Assembly: GCA_000955795.1 (NCBI GenBank) | Contig: JYOB01000001.1 | Coordinates: 435,823 to 499,822 of the forward strand | Reading direction: 5' to 3' | DNA: 64,000 nucleotides | Source of the DNA: Burkholderiaceae bacterium 26 | Lineage (GTDB): Bacteria > Pseudomonadota > Gammaproteobacteria > Burkholderiales > Burkholderiaceae | Part shown: positions 8,657 to 18,064 of the stretch, one piece after another | Layout: each line of letters begins with the position of its first letter | Numbering within the stretch: position 1 is the first letter of the stretch | Translations under genes and position numbers: made by a program | The notes under the pieces: generated by a model | Databases searched by the model: none | What the model saw: the letters and a program-made list of their open reading frames with translations, nothing else | What the model was told of the DNA's origin: nothing

Positions 8657-10174
8657 ATGCCTTTAGAGCGCGTCACGAGTGCATTCCTGCGGCGGCCTTC
8701 CCAGCTGATCATCGGCGCGTCGGTGCTGTCGTTGGTGCTGGCCGCGCTCACCGCGCTCTCGCTCTGGGAAATGCGCACGGACGCGCTGGCCCGCGCGCGC
8801 GATGCCGCCGACAACCTGTCGCTGATCCTGCAACGCGACATTGCCCGCAACATCGAGGTGTACGACCTGTCGCTGCAGGCCGTGATCGACGGCGTGCGCG
8901 ACCCTGCCATGCTGGCGTTACCGCCCGCCGTGCGCCAGCTCGTGCTGTTCGACCGGTCGACCAACGCGCAGGACCTGGGCTCCCTGCTAGTGACCGACAA
9001 GGTCGGCGACGTGGTCCTCGATTCCCGTTCTGTACCGCCGCGGCATATTCACCTGGGCGATCGCGACTACTTCCAGGTGCATCGGGGCTCCGCAAATGTC
9101 GGGCTGTACATCAGCGAGCCCTTTACGCCGCGCGTGACCGGCCTAGACACGTCGCTCGGCCTCAGCCGGCGGCTGAACGGCCCGCATGGCGAATTCAACG
9201 GCATCGTGGTCGGCACGCTGCGCCTGAACTACTTCCGTCGACTGTTCGATGGCATCAACCTCGGCCCCCATGCGACCGTCACGCTGATACGCACGGACGG
9301 CACGCTGCTGATGCGGCGACCGTACAGCGAAAAACTCATCGGCCGCAGCCTGGGCGAGGCCGTTTCCTTCCAGAAGCGCCTGCTTGCGCCCGAAGGCTCC
9401 TATGTTGACGTTGCCAGCGTTGACGGTATCGAGCGCCTGTTCAGCTTCCGCCATATCGGCGACCACCCGTTGATTGTCACGGTCGGGCTGGCCACCGAAG
9501 ACATCTACGCCGAATGGCGGCAGCGCGCATGGGTGATCAGCGGCATCGTGCTGATGCTCGACGCGGTATTCATGGTGCTGTCGTTCCTCCTTGCGCAGCA
9601 ACTGTGCAAGCGGCTCGAGATGGAGCAGCAATTGCACCTGCTGGCCAATACCGACAGCCTGACCGGGCTCGGCACGCGCCGGGCGCTGGACTCGGCACTG
9701 GACGTTGAATGGCGCCGTGCCAATCGCCATCACACCCCGATATCAGTGCTGATGATCGACGTGGACAACTTCAAACCCTACAACGACAAGTACGGCCATG
9801 CCGCCGGCGATACCGCGCTTCGCACGGTGGCACGCTGCATCAGCGACAGCATCAAGCGCCCGGGGGATTTTGCCGGCCGCTATGGCGGCGAAGAGTTCTG
9901 CGCCGTGCTGCCCAATACGGACTTGAGCGGCGCCGTGCGCGTGGCCGAGAGCATCCGCACCGCCGTGCTGGCCGCCAACGAGCCCAACGCGGGAAGCGCG
10001 TACGGCAAGCTGACGGTCAGCGTCGGGGTGGCTTCCCACTCGGGCATCGCCGCGGCCGACGATACCGTTCAAGACCTGATCCACCTCGCCGACGGGCGCC
10101 TGTATGAAGCCAAGGCCGCCGGGCGCAACGTGGTCATGCCCAGACAGGAGCGGCCAAAGCTGGCGGTCGTTTAG
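8657..10174 (+). CDS. Membrane diguanylate cyclase with periplasmic Cache sensor
   Basis: 505 residues. A transmembrane helix lies at about 16-38, a periplasmic double-Cache-like sensor at about 45-285 (contains HLGDRDYFQVHRG and LGLSRRLNGPHGEFNGIVVG), a second helix at about 290-315 and a GGDEF domain from about 335. The active-site loop is GGEEF (residues 410-414), compatible with activity. An inhibitory I-site, RPGD, lies five residues before it, so product inhibition by c-di-GMP is expected. The protein makes c-di-GMP from two GTP in response to an external ligand, probably a small organic molecule. There is no EAL domain. A 22-base inverted repeat lies upstream, and the gene appears monocistronic. 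Confidence 0.9.
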   Translation: MPLERVTSAFLRRPSQLIIGASVLSLVLAALTALSLWEMRTDALARARDAADNLSLILQRDIARNIEVYDLSLQAVIDGVRDPAMLALPPAVRQLVLFDRSTNAQDLGSLLVTDKVGDVVLDSRSVPPRHIHLGDRDYFQVHRGSANVGLYISEPFTPRVTGLDTSLGLSRRLNGPHGEFNGIVVGTLRLNYFRRLFDGINLGPHATVTLIRTDGTLLMRRPYSEKLIGRSLGEAVSFQKRLLAPEGSYVDVASVDGIERLFSFRHIGDHPLIVTVGLATEDIYAEWRQRAWVISGIVLMLDAVFMVLSFLLAQQLCKRLEMEQQLHLLANTDSLTGLGTRRALDSALDVEWRRANRHHTPISVLMIDVDNFKPYNDKYGHAAGDTALRTVARCISDSIKRPGDFAGRYGGEEFCAVLPNTDLSGAVRVAESIRTAVLAANEPNAGSAYGKLTVSVGVASHSGIAAADDTVQDLIHLADGRLYEAKAAGRNVVMPRQERPKLAVV

Positions 10175-10260
10175 GCCAGCGCCGTCGACACCCCACTTTC
10201 GGGGCATCCCATCATCGGCCACCGCTTCTGCACAATGCCGGGGGCTTTCAGGAAACCACC

Positions 10261-11277
10261 GTGAGCAAACCTCCGCATTCCCACTTCGATACGTCTGCGC
10301 TGCCGCGCGAGCATCAATTTGCGGCGTGGCGGGATGCCATCAACGTGCTGTTCGACACGCGCTCTGCCGCGCCGCAGTCGCATGGCTTTCAAGCCAGCGT
10401 CGACGCGTATCTTTGCGGCGAGACGGGTGTGGGCATGATCAGCGCGCAGGCACAGCACTATGATCGGTCCCGCTCCAAGCTCGGGCGCGACGGCATGGAC
10501 GTCTACGTGCTCCAGTACTACCTGGAAGGCAGTTGCGGGCAGCGCGACGGCGCCACCGGCACCGCCACGCGCCCGGGCGATCTGTTCATCGTCGACGCCG
10601 CGCAGCCGCTCGCCACCAGCACAAGCGACAGCCGATTCCTGAGCCTGGCCGTGCCACGGCGCCTGCTGGCACCGCTGCTGCGCGCACCGGATGAACTCAG
10701 CATGCGCGTGCTGCGCGGCGATGCCCCGATGGTCGGGCTGCTGCGCGATCACCTGTGCTCGCTGTATCAATCAGTCGGGAAGTTGAGCGAGGCCGAGGCG
10801 CAGGCCGTGATCCCGGGCACGCTGCAACTGGCGGCGGCCGCCATCAACTGCCAGGTGACCGAAGCCAGTGCGCCGGCCGTCAGGGAAAGCCTGTTTGCTT
10901 CGATCTGCCGGCACGTGCAGCAGAACCTGTCCGACCTCACACTTTCGCCCGAGGGGGTTGCCGTGCAGTTCGGCATCTCGCGTGCCACGCTGTACCGGCT
11001 TTTCGAGCGCGAAGGCGGCTTCTTCAACTACCTGCGCACGGAGCGCCTGCGACAGTGCCACGCGATCCTGGCAGACCGCTCGCAGACGCACCGTTCGGTG
11101 GCCGAAATCGCGCAGACCTACGGTTTTTCCGACGCATCGAACTTTACGCGCGCGTACCGCCGCGCCTCGGGCATGTCACCGCGTGAGACACGCATGCTGG
11201 CCATCGAAGGTCGTGCCACCGCCATGCGTTTCGTTCAGCAAAAAGACTGGCGCACCTGGGTCATGCTGATGCGCTGA
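10261..11277 (+). CDS. AraC-family transcriptional regulator with cupin-type N-terminal domain
   Basis: 338 residues from GTG 10261, preceded by CAGGAAACCACC. The N-terminal 190 residues fit the AraC-binding-like domain (GYxLQYYLEGS-type stretch VYVLQYYLEGSCGQRD, then RPGDLFIVDAAQPL). The C-terminal 100 residues are the double HTH: the first helix pair is around GVAVQFGISRATLYRLFE, the second around VAEIAQTYGFSDASNFTRAY with the usual GMSPRE ending. The gene stands alone, so its regulon is not evident. The neighbours are a c-di-GMP enzyme upstream and a protease downstream. Confidence 0.88.
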   Translation: MSKPPHSHFDTSALPREHQFAAWRDAINVLFDTRSAAPQSHGFQASVDAYLCGETGVGMISAQAQHYDRSRSKLGRDGMDVYVLQYYLEGSCGQRDGATGTATRPGDLFIVDAAQPLATSTSDSRFLSLAVPRRLLAPLLRAPDELSMRVLRGDAPMVGLLRDHLCSLYQSVGKLSEAEAQAVIPGTLQLAAAAINCQVTEASAPAVRESLFASICRHVQQNLSDLTLSPEGVAVQFGISRATLYRLFEREGGFFNYLRTERLRQCHAILADRSQTHRSVAEIAQTYGFSDASNFTRAYRRASGMSPRETRMLAIEGRATAMRFVQQKDWRTWVMLMR

Positions 11278-11581
11278 AGCGCGCGCGGTACCCCCGCCGC
11301 GCTCCGGTTTTCCTCCCGCCGCCCCCCCCAACTCCCCCACTCAGCCGCCCCAAAGGCTGAGACGCGCTGACAGGTTCGCGCGACGGCCGAACCGGTTCGC
11401 GGGCACAGGCGCTTTCGTCGTTGAATCCCCACTGGCGTGCATGCGAGCATCCGGCCCGACCTGATGAGCGCCCATGCGCTCGCGGCGGGCACGTGCGACG
11501 TGCCCTCTCTTCGTCGAACAGGTCGAAGCGGTGCGGACATCCCGCGCTTTGCACAACACACAACGACAAAACGGGGGTCTC
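11278..11581. other. 304-base intergenic region before the protease gene
   Basis: No credible gene. Codon-like frames crossing it lack a start with a ribosome-binding site and continue out of frame from the protease. The region carries one notable element, the 19-base dyad at 11487-11505, plus several GC-rich stretches. I could not identify a confident sigma-70 promoter by eye. Confidence 0.5.
11487..11505. promoter_or_regulatory. 19-base perfect dyad upstream of the subtilase gene
   Basis: GGGCACGT and ACGTGCCC are exact reverse complements separated by GCG. The element ends 76 bases before the protease start. No T-tract follows. It could be an operator or a leader hairpin that gates protease expression. 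Confidence 0.4.
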
Positions 11582-13522
11582 GTGAAAGACATTACGGGAA
11601 AATCGCTTGCCTTGACGCTGTTCGCCACCGTGGCCCTGGCCGCGTGCGGCGGTGGGGACTCGGGAAGCAACACCGCCAGCAACGGCGGCAACACCGGCGG
11701 CAACACGCCGCCCGCATCCACGTGCGCAGAAACCGGCGTCGATGCCAAGTACGCCTGCCAGACCGGCAGCACCGAGCCGCTGTACGCCTACCAATGGGCG
11801 CTCAAGCAGGCAACCAGCTTCTTCGCGGCGTTCGGCCTGGTGGCCAACGGCACGACCGACATCGACGTGGAAGACGCGCACAAGGCCGGCGTCAAGGGCC
11901 AGGGCGTGAACGTGCTCGTGCTGGACGACGGCATCGACGTGCACAACGAAGATCTGTTCGCCAATGCCAACTCGGACATGACGCACAACTTCGACGATGG
12001 TTCGAACGATCCGACACCGGCAGACATTCCCGCGAACATCAAAGACGCGCATGGCACCAACGTGGCCGGCATCATCGCCGCGGCGCAGAACGGCAAGGGC
12101 GTCATGGGGATTGCTCCGCGCGCAACGCTGGGCGGGGCGCGCTTTATCGGCGCGGCGAACCCCGACATCACCGCGGCCTACGGCGGCGCCGACTGGTCGA
12201 AGAACGGCCACATCATCAATGCCTCGTACGGCGCGAACCCGCAGGCACCGCTGGAATACGACACGTCCACCTCGACACAGGCAGCGGTGCGCGCCTTCCC
12301 GAACCTGCGTGGCGGCCGCGGGCTGGTCATGCTCAAGGCGTCGGGCAACGAATATGAATACATCAACGACGGCGCCAGCGTTCCGCCGCGCACATGCCCG
12401 ACCGTGGGCGGCACCGCCGGCATGATCGGCTGCGAGAATCCCGCCAATGATCCGGAAGCCCTGGAGCCTGGCGTGATCGTTGTCGGCGCGGCAAACGCGC
12501 AAGGGATCAAGTCGAGCTACTCCAACGCCGGATCGGTCAACTGGATCACCGGCTTGGGCGGCGAATACGGCAACGGCGGCAAATATGGTGAAACGGGCAG
12601 CGGCCCAAAGATTTTCTCCACCGATCTCAGCGGCTGCGCACGCGGCTACAGCCGAGCCAATCCGGACGACACCTATGACTTTGCGATTGCAGGCACCGCC
12701 ACCAACCTGAAAGACAACGCTAAGTGCGACTACTCGAGCATGAACGGCACGTCGGCGGCTACGCCCACGCTGTCCGGCGTGGTTGCGCTGATGCTGGCGG
12801 CCAACCCCAATCTGACGTGGCGCGATGTTCGCGAAATCCTGCGTGCGACGGCCCGCAAGATCGACACCGACTACGGCAGCCGTGACGGCCGTAACGCGCG
12901 AATCGACCTGCTTACGGGTGCCGCCACGGGCGATACCAGCGCCGCGCTGACTGACGGCGCGACCACCGCGCGGCTGGACTACGGCTGGCAGACCAATGCC
13001 GCCGGCTATGCATATTCCACGTGGTACGGCTTCGGTCTGGTCGATGCATCAGCGGCGGTGAAGATGGCCAAGGCCACTGTCACCTACAAGCCGGCCGCTC
13101 TGTCGGTGCCGGACTTCGCGGCGGCCTTTGCTAACGTCAACCAGCTGAACTACGGCGCGGTGCAGAAGCTCGGCCAGTTCAACGTGTCGGGCACCGACAA
13201 GGTCGACGCCCTGCAACTGCGCGTATCGGGTTCGGTGTGCGTGGGCAGTGTCGGCTTCTTTGTGAAGTCGCCCTCGGGTACGGTGTCGGCGTTGTCCCTG
13301 CCCTACAACGGCTATTACAACAACGGCGTCGATACCGTGAACAAGTACGGTCTGGGCAGCTACGCCTTCTATGGCGAGAACGCAGCCGGCACGTGGGAGG
13401 TCTACGCCGTAAGCGGCGTGCCGACCAACGCCTGTTCGACATACCAGCCCCAGGGCGGTACCCACACCGTGCCCCTCGCCACGCCGCTGGCCGTGGAGTA
13501 TCGCGTGATTGCTGCCAAGTGA
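11582..13522 (+). CDS. Lipoprotein S8 subtilisin-like protease with C-terminal P-domain
   Basis: 646 residues from GTG 11582. I chose this start because it yields a lipoprotein signal ending in the lipobox LAAC, with the acylated cysteine at residue 22; an earlier in-frame ATG would bury it. A Gly/Ser/Asn linker leads to the S8 catalytic domain. Asp115 lies in VLDDGID, His157 in HGTNVAGIIAA and Ser391 in NGTSAATP. From about residue 505 a P/HomoB domain follows (contains GSVGFFVKSPSGTVSAL and AGTWEVYAVSG), as in kexin-like proteases. The region between lipobox and catalytic domain is only about 90 residues and does not look like a classical I9 propeptide. The next gene may supply the folding help. 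The mature enzyme probably sits on the cell surface or in the periplasm. Confidence 0.9.
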   Translation: MKDITGKSLALTLFATVALAACGGGDSGSNTASNGGNTGGNTPPASTCAETGVDAKYACQTGSTEPLYAYQWALKQATSFFAAFGLVANGTTDIDVEDAHKAGVKGQGVNVLVLDDGIDVHNEDLFANANSDMTHNFDDGSNDPTPADIPANIKDAHGTNVAGIIAAAQNGKGVMGIAPRATLGGARFIGAANPDITAAYGGADWSKNGHIINASYGANPQAPLEYDTSTSTQAAVRAFPNLRGGRGLVMLKASGNEYEYINDGASVPPRTCPTVGGTAGMIGCENPANDPEALEPGVIVVGAANAQGIKSSYSNAGSVNWITGLGGEYGNGGKYGETGSGPKIFSTDLSGCARGYSRANPDDTYDFAIAGTATNLKDNAKCDYSSMNGTSAATPTLSGVVALMLAANPNLTWRDVREILRATARKIDTDYGSRDGRNARIDLLTGAATGDTSAALTDGATTARLDYGWQTNAAGYAYSTWYGFGLVDASAAVKMAKATVTYKPAALSVPDFAAAFANVNQLNYGAVQKLGQFNVSGTDKVDALQLRVSGSVCVGSVGFFVKSPSGTVSALSLPYNGYYNNGVDTVNKYGLGSYAFYGENAAGTWEVYAVSGVPTNACSTYQPQGGTHTVPLATPLAVEYRVIAAK

Positions 13523-13544
13523 GCCCGTTCGGAGACCATTCAAC

Positions 13545-14030
13545 ATGATCAATACAACCCTGATGAAGACCGTGGCGCTGGCGGCGCTCCTCTCGATGGC
13601 TTCGGCGTGCCAGGCGGCCGACCTGACGGTGGGCAAACACCTGAACACGCAAGAGCTGACGCAATACGCAAGCGCACCGACGGTGCAGATCGAATCGCAG
13701 TCGTTCAAGGTGCTCTCCAGCGGCACGCGCACCAAGGCAGCGGGCGCGGCATCCTCAGCCGTCACGCAGGTGGTCAATGAGCGTGGCGTGGTGGGCGAGA
13801 GCCGCAACGAGGTGGTCGTCTCGCAAGTGCCAGTCGACAGCGTGCGCCAGGCAGTGAGCGGCCTGCCGGCAACGCCGGTATCGGCGGAGTATTACGGGCA
13901 CCTGAACATCAGCACCCTGCGTTTTGCTTCGTTCCAGGATGCCGTGAATGCGCGTGCGCAACTCAAGAAGACGCTGCCGCAGGCGCGGGTGGACGTTCCG
14001 ATCCAGTACGCCAAACCCGTGGCGCGCTGA
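13545..14030 (+). CDS. Small secreted protein, candidate external chaperone or inhibitor of the subtilase
   Basis: 161 residues from ATG 13545, preceded by GGAGA. An N-terminal signal peptide is clear (LMKTVALAALLSMASACQAA, cleavage around QA-AD). The mature part is about 135 residues. It has a C-terminal alpha/beta stretch (ISTLRFASFQDAVNARAQLK, then an IQYAKPV strand) whose proportions recall subtilase propeptides, but I see no firm family match. It starts 22 bases after the protease stop and is followed by a good terminator, so the two genes form one transcript. In Aeromonas sobria the P-domain protease ASP needs ORF2, a small secreted chaperone encoded just downstream; the arrangement here is the same. 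Role is inferred from that parallel. Confidence 0.7.
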   Translation: MINTTLMKTVALAALLSMASACQAADLTVGKHLNTQELTQYASAPTVQIESQSFKVLSSGTRTKAAGAASSAVTQVVNERGVVGESRNEVVVSQVPVDSVRQAVSGLPATPVSAEYYGHLNISTLRFASFQDAVNARAQLKKTLPQARVDVPIQYAKPVAR

Positions 14031-14054
14031 TCAACCTCCGTCCGGTCACACAAG

Positions 14055-14082
14055 ACGCCCCGCCTCCGTGCGGGGCGTTTTT
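14055..14082 (+). terminator. Rho-independent terminator after the protease/chaperone-like pair
   Basis: ACGCCCCG pairs with CGGGGCGT around an eight-base loop and is followed by TTTTT. It lies 25 bases after the stop at 14030 and ends the two-gene transcript. Confidence 0.85.
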
Positions 14083-14130
14083 CATGGAGCGGCGTATCAT
14101 CCCGGCCTTTTCCCCAGTCAGGACAACACC

Positions 14131-15537
14131 ATGACCAAGGCCACAGGCAGCTTCGAAGCGCTGGCCGCACGCGAAGGCGGCCTGCAGCACCGTCTTTCTT
14201 CTGCGCAACTCGCCATGATCGCCATCGGCAGCGCGATCGGCACCGGCCTGTTCCTGGGTAGTGGCGCGGCCATCCAGTTGGCCGGCCCGGGCGTGATTGC
14301 AAGCTACGCCATCGGTGCGCTCATTGCGCTGCTGCTCATGGGCTGCCTGGCCGAGATGGTTGTGGCCCACCCGACCACCGGCTCTTTTGGGGCCTATGCC
14401 GAGCATTACGTCAGCCCGCTCGCCGGCTTCCTGGTGCGTTATGCGTATTGGGCGGCGGTCGTCTTCGTGATCGGTGCGGAGGTGACGGCGGTGGCGGTAT
14501 ACATGGCGTACTGGTTTCCGGGCGTGCCGGCGTGGGTATGGATCGTGGGGTTCTCCGCCGTGCTCGTGTGGATCAACGCCAGCAGTGTCGAGGTATTCGG
14601 CGTGGCCGAATACTGGTGCTCGATGATCAAGGTGGTGGCGATCGTCGCGTTTCTGGCAGTGGCGAGCTATGCCATTCACCGCGCACCCGCAGGCGGGCCG
14701 ATCGGCTTTCACAACTACGTGAGCGCGGGCGGCTTTGTGCCGCACGGCTGGAATGGCGTGTGGTTCGGCGCGGTGGTCAGCATCTTCAGCTTCTTCGGTA
14801 TCGAGCTGATTGCCGTGGCCGCCGGTGAAGCGCGCGAGCCCGAAGCAGCCGCCACCCGCGCATTCCGCTCCACGCTGTTCCGGCTGGTGTTCTTCTACCT
14901 CTGCACGCTCGCGCTGATGCTGGCCGTGGTGCCGTGGCAGCAGGCCGGCACAGGCAAGAGCCCGTTCGTGCGCGTAATGGAGATCCTCGGCATTGCCGGC
15001 GGAGCGGGCGTGATGAACTTTGTGGTGCTGACGGCGGCGCTGTCGTCGATGAACGCGCAGTTGTATGTGTCGACGCGCATGCTGTTCAGCCTGGCACGTG
15101 GCGGGCAGGCCCCCAGGGCACTCGGTGTGGTGAGCCAGCGCGGCGTGCCGCTGCGCGCGCTGGCCGTGTCCAGTTCCGGGGCTGCGCTGGCGGCCGTGCT
15201 CAGTGTGGTGCTGCCGGGGCACTCGTTTCTTCTGATGATGGCGCTGGCGATGTTCGGCGCGCTCTTTACGTGGCTCGTCATCTTCATCACGCACCTGCGC
15301 TTTCGCCTCGCAGCGGAACGCGAAGGGCGCACGCTGCGGTTCCGCATGTGGGGCTTTCCGGTGCTGACCGTCATCGGAGCCGTCGCGATGGCGGTCATCA
15401 TCGTCAGTACGGCGTGGATGGCGGATTTCCGCATGACGCTGGTGGTGGGCGTGCCGTTCCTGCTGGTGATGGCGCTGGTATTCCGGCAGGCGCGGCTGGG
15501 GGAGTCGCCCGCGCGTCAGCCCTCTGCGCGCAACTGA
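14131..15537 (+). CDS. APC-superfamily amino acid permease
   Basis: 468 residues from ATG 14131, with AGGACA upstream. The family signature is near the start (LAMIAIGSAIGTGLFLGSG), followed by about 12 hydrophobic segments. The conserved loop FSFFGIELIAVAAGEAREPE (about residues 215-234) is typical of the AAT branch (AnsP, GabP, CycA, ProY). These are proton symporters for amino acids in the inner membrane. The specific substrate is not evident. The 3' end overlaps the convergent M20 gene by 22 bases. The gene has its own transcript after the terminator at 14082. Confidence 0.88.
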   Translation: MTKATGSFEALAAREGGLQHRLSSAQLAMIAIGSAIGTGLFLGSGAAIQLAGPGVIASYAIGALIALLLMGCLAEMVVAHPTTGSFGAYAEHYVSPLAGFLVRYAYWAAVVFVIGAEVTAVAVYMAYWFPGVPAWVWIVGFSAVLVWINASSVEVFGVAEYWCSMIKVVAIVAFLAVASYAIHRAPAGGPIGFHNYVSAGGFVPHGWNGVWFGAVVSIFSFFGIELIAVAAGEAREPEAAATRAFRSTLFRLVFFYLCTLALMLAVVPWQQAGTGKSPFVRVMEILGIAGGAGVMNFVVLTAALSSMNAQLYVSTRMLFSLARGGQAPRALGVVSQRGVPLRALAVSSSGAALAAVLSVVLPGHSFLLMMALAMFGALFTWLVIFITHLRFRLAAEREGRTLRFRMWGFPVLTVIGAVAMAVIIVSTAWMADFRMTLVVGVPFLLVMALVFRQARLGESPARQPSARN

Positions 15538-16715
15538 TCCTCCACCAGCGCTACCCAGCACGCTGCCCCGATCGGAATCAGCTTGTCGTTGAAATCGTAG
15601 CCGTCGTTGTGCAACGAGCAGCCGACCCACTGGCCGCCCAAACCGTTGCCCAGCGCGAAGTAGCAGCCTGGGCGCTTCTCCAGCATCCAGGCAAAGTCTT
15701 CACTGCCCATCTGCGAAGACGGCGGCACCTGGATGACGCGCTCCTCGCCCAGCACGCTCGCCACGGCACGGCGCGCGATAGCGGTCTGCTCGGGTGTATT
15801 GCAGATGGCCGGCACCAACCGCTCGTAGACGATCTCCGCGCGCACGCCATAGGATGCGGCCTGGTGCGTAATGACCTCGCGGATGCGCGTCTCCAGCAGC
15901 TCGCGCACCTCCGGCTTGGTGGCGCGCACGCTCAACTTGAGCATGGCCGTTTCAGGGATGATGTTATGGGTCGTCCCGGCCTGCATCTGCCCAACACTGA
16001 TGACGGCCGCATCCACAGGCGCGACATTGCGCGAGACGATGCCCTGCAACGCCACCACCGTCGCCGCCAAAGCCAGCGTCGGATCCACAGCCAAGTTAGG
16101 CATGGCACCATGGCCGCCGCGCCCGCTGAAAGTCACGGTCACACGATCTGACGAACCGCCCAGCGGGCCGCTCTGCACCACGGCCACGCCCAGCGGCAAG
16201 CCGGGCGCGTTGTGGAAAGCGTAGATGCCATCGCACGGGAAGCGCTCGAACAGGCCGTCCTCCATCATGGCCACGGCGCCGGTCAGGCCCTCTTCATCGG
16301 GCTGGAAGATGAGGTTCAGGGTGCCGTTGAAGTTGCGCGTGGCCGCCAGGTGCTCGGCGGCGGCAAGCAACGTGGCGGTATGGCCATCGTGGCCACACGC
16401 ATGCATGCGACCGTCCACCTGGCTGGCGTAGGGCAAGCCTGTGCGCTCCTGCATGGGCAACGCATCCATGTCGGCGCGCAGGCCGATCGTGCGCTTGCCG
16501 TTGCCAACCTTCAATTGCCCCACCAGGCCGTGGCCACCGACGCTGTGCACGTCATAGCCCCATTCACGCAGCAGACCGGCGACGAGCTGGGAGGTGTGCG
16601 GCACGTCGGCACCCAACTCCGGATTGGCATGGATGCGATGGCGCAGTTCGGCAAAGCGATCAGCGCCCAAGTGCAGGGCCTGGGGAATGCTGGGTGAATT
16701 CGGATCGAGGTACAT
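15516..16715 (-). CDS. M20-family amidohydrolase (hippurate hydrolase/N-acyl amino acid hydrolase type)
   Basis: 399 residues, the usual length. Metal-ligand motifs of the HipO/AbgB-type clan are present: HACGHDGHTA (about 107-116), the acidic pair in QPDEEGLTGA (about 138-147), and SEDFAWML near the C-terminus. The dimerisation insert contains GRGGHGAMPN. These cytosolic enzymes cleave N-acyl or N-aroyl amino acids, such as hippurate or N-acetyl amino acids. The gene lies 53 bases after the MHS transporter on the same strand, so uptake followed by hydrolysis is a natural reading. The divergent LysR gene is the likely regulator. Confidence 0.87.
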   Translation of the reverse strand: MYLDPNSPSIPQALHLGADRFAELRHRIHANPELGADVPHTSQLVAGLLREWGYDVHSVGGHGLVGQLKVGNGKRTIGLRADMDALPMQERTGLPYASQVDGRMHACGHDGHTATLLAAAEHLAATRNFNGTLNLIFQPDEEGLTGAVAMMEDGLFERFPCDGIYAFHNAPGLPLGVAVVQSGPLGGSSDRVTVTFSGRGGHGAMPNLAVDPTLALAATVVALQGIVSRNVAPVDAAVISVGQMQAGTTHNIIPETAMLKLSVRATKPEVRELLETRIREVITHQAASYGVRAEIVYERLVPAICNTPEQTAIARRAVASVLGEERVIQVPPSSQMGSEDFAWMLEKRPGCYFALGNGLGGQWVGCSLHNDGYDFNDKLIPIGAACWVALVEDQLRAEG

Positions 16716-16768
16716 GGTGCTAGGTCAGAGGCGAACTGGGTAAAAGCAACGATGGCGCGGTATCAATC

Positions 16769-18064
16769 TCAATCGCGGCCGGGATACGTCGGGAACAGCG
16801 TGAGCGCGCCCAGGCTGATTGCACTGCTGGCCAGCAGATACCAGGCCGGTGCCATCGGGTTACCGGTTACGCCCAGCAACCACGTAACGACGAGCGGCGC
16901 AAAGCCGCCGAACACGGTCACCCCCAGGCTGTACATCACCGACATGCCGGTTGCGCGATGCTGGCGCGGGAAGGCTTCCATCAGCAGCGCCGCGCCCGCG
17001 CCATTGCTGACCGACATGAACGTCACGCCCAGCGCGATCAACCCCATGGTGAGAGCCAACCCCGCACCGGAAGACAGCAGCACGAAGCCTGGGTACGTGC
17101 ACGACAGGCTGACCGCAGACGCGACATACAGCATCGGCTTGCGCGTCGGCAGACGATCGGCCAACAAGCCAAACAACGGTGACATGACCAGCATGGTCAA
17201 CCCCGCCACGCACGCCGTTAGAAATGCCGTGACAGGCGGCATGTGCAACGAGTGGATGAGGTACGTGGGCATGTAGAAGATCAGGATGTACATGGACGCA
17301 GTGGCCCCCGTCATCAGCAGCATGCCCAGCACCAGCGTGCGCGCATGCTGGCGAAGCACGTCGACCACGCTGCCGTGCGGGGCGGCCTCGTGCGTCTCCT
17401 TCAGATGCCGGCGGATGTACATGCCAACTGGCGCGATCAGCAAGCCCAGCAAGAACGGCAGCCGCCATCCCCAGCTCTGCAGTGCCTCGGGGCTGAGCAC
17501 GGCGCTCACACCGGCCGCACTCAACGCGCCGAGCAGCGCCGCCGCGCCCTGCGTGGCCGCCTGCCAGCTCACCAGGAAGCAGCGCCGGCCCTTGCTGGCC
17601 GATTCCAGCAGCAGTGCCGACGCCGCGCCGATTTCCCCGCCGGCCGACAGGCCCTGCAGCAGGCGCCCAAGCACCACCAGCACCGTTGCCGTCACGCCAA
17701 TCGTCGCGTGGCTCGGTGTGAAGGCGATCAGCGCGGTGCCGGCCGTCATCAATGCAATCGTCAGTGTGAGTGCTGCCTTGCGGCCACGCCGATCAGCCAT
17801 GTTGCCGATCAGCACGGCGCCCAACGGGCGCATGACAAAGCCCGCACCAAAAGTGGCGAATGACAACAGCAACGACGCCAGCGGGCTGCTCGACGGAAAG
17901 AACAATCGCCCGATGGTGGCGGCAAAAAAGCTATAGACCGTGAAGTCGTACATTTCGAGCCCGTTGCCGATGGCGGCGGCAACGACAGCGCGGCTGGAAT
18001 GTGGGGGCACGGTGGTGGTGCCTTGGCGCGGGGCGCCAGCGGGCACGGCGATCTGGGCATCCAT
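16769..18064 (-). CDS. MHS-family (MFS) metabolite:proton symporter
   Basis: 431 residues from ATG 18064, preceded by GGAGGAGACATCAAG; an open frame runs further upstream but without such a site. Twelve transmembrane segments are evident. The MHS hallmarks are EMYDFTVYSFFAATIGRLFF near the N-terminus, then GADRRGRK-like loop NMADRRGRKAALT and GLSAGGEIGAAS. Relatives carry proline, citrate, shikimate, alpha-ketoglutarate or dicarboxylates. With an M20 amidohydrolase next in the operon, an acylated amino acid or related acid is a reasonable guess for the substrate, not a proven one. Confidence 0.88.
   Translation of the reverse strand: MDAQIAVPAGAPRQGTTTVPPHSSRAVVAAAIGNGLEMYDFTVYSFFAATIGRLFFPSSSPLASLLLSFATFGAGFVMRPLGAVLIGNMADRRGRKAALTLTIALMTAGTALIAFTPSHATIGVTATVLVVLGRLLQGLSAGGEIGAASALLLESASKGRRCFLVSWQAATQGAAALLGALSAAGVSAVLSPEALQSWGWRLPFLLGLLIAPVGMYIRRHLKETHEAAPHGSVVDVLRQHARTLVLGMLLMTGATASMYILIFYMPTYLIHSLHMPPVTAFLTACVAGLTMLVMSPLFGLLADRLPTRKPMLYVASAVSLSCTYPGFVLLSSGAGLALTMGLIALGVTFMSVSNGAGAALLMEAFPRQHRATGMSVMYSLGVTVFGGFAPLVVTWLLGVTGNPMAPAWYLLASSAISLGALTLFPTYPGRD

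Noticed and set aside
11582..13522. Autotransporter protease.
   Set aside because: The C-terminus is a P-domain, not a beta-barrel, and the N-terminus is a lipoprotein signal.
15516..15537. 22-base overlap between convergent genes (and 25 bases at 50038-50062) as a sign of a wrong gene call.
   Set aside because: Both members of each pair have full-length family domains up to the stop, so short tail-to-tail overlaps are real and common in dense genomes.
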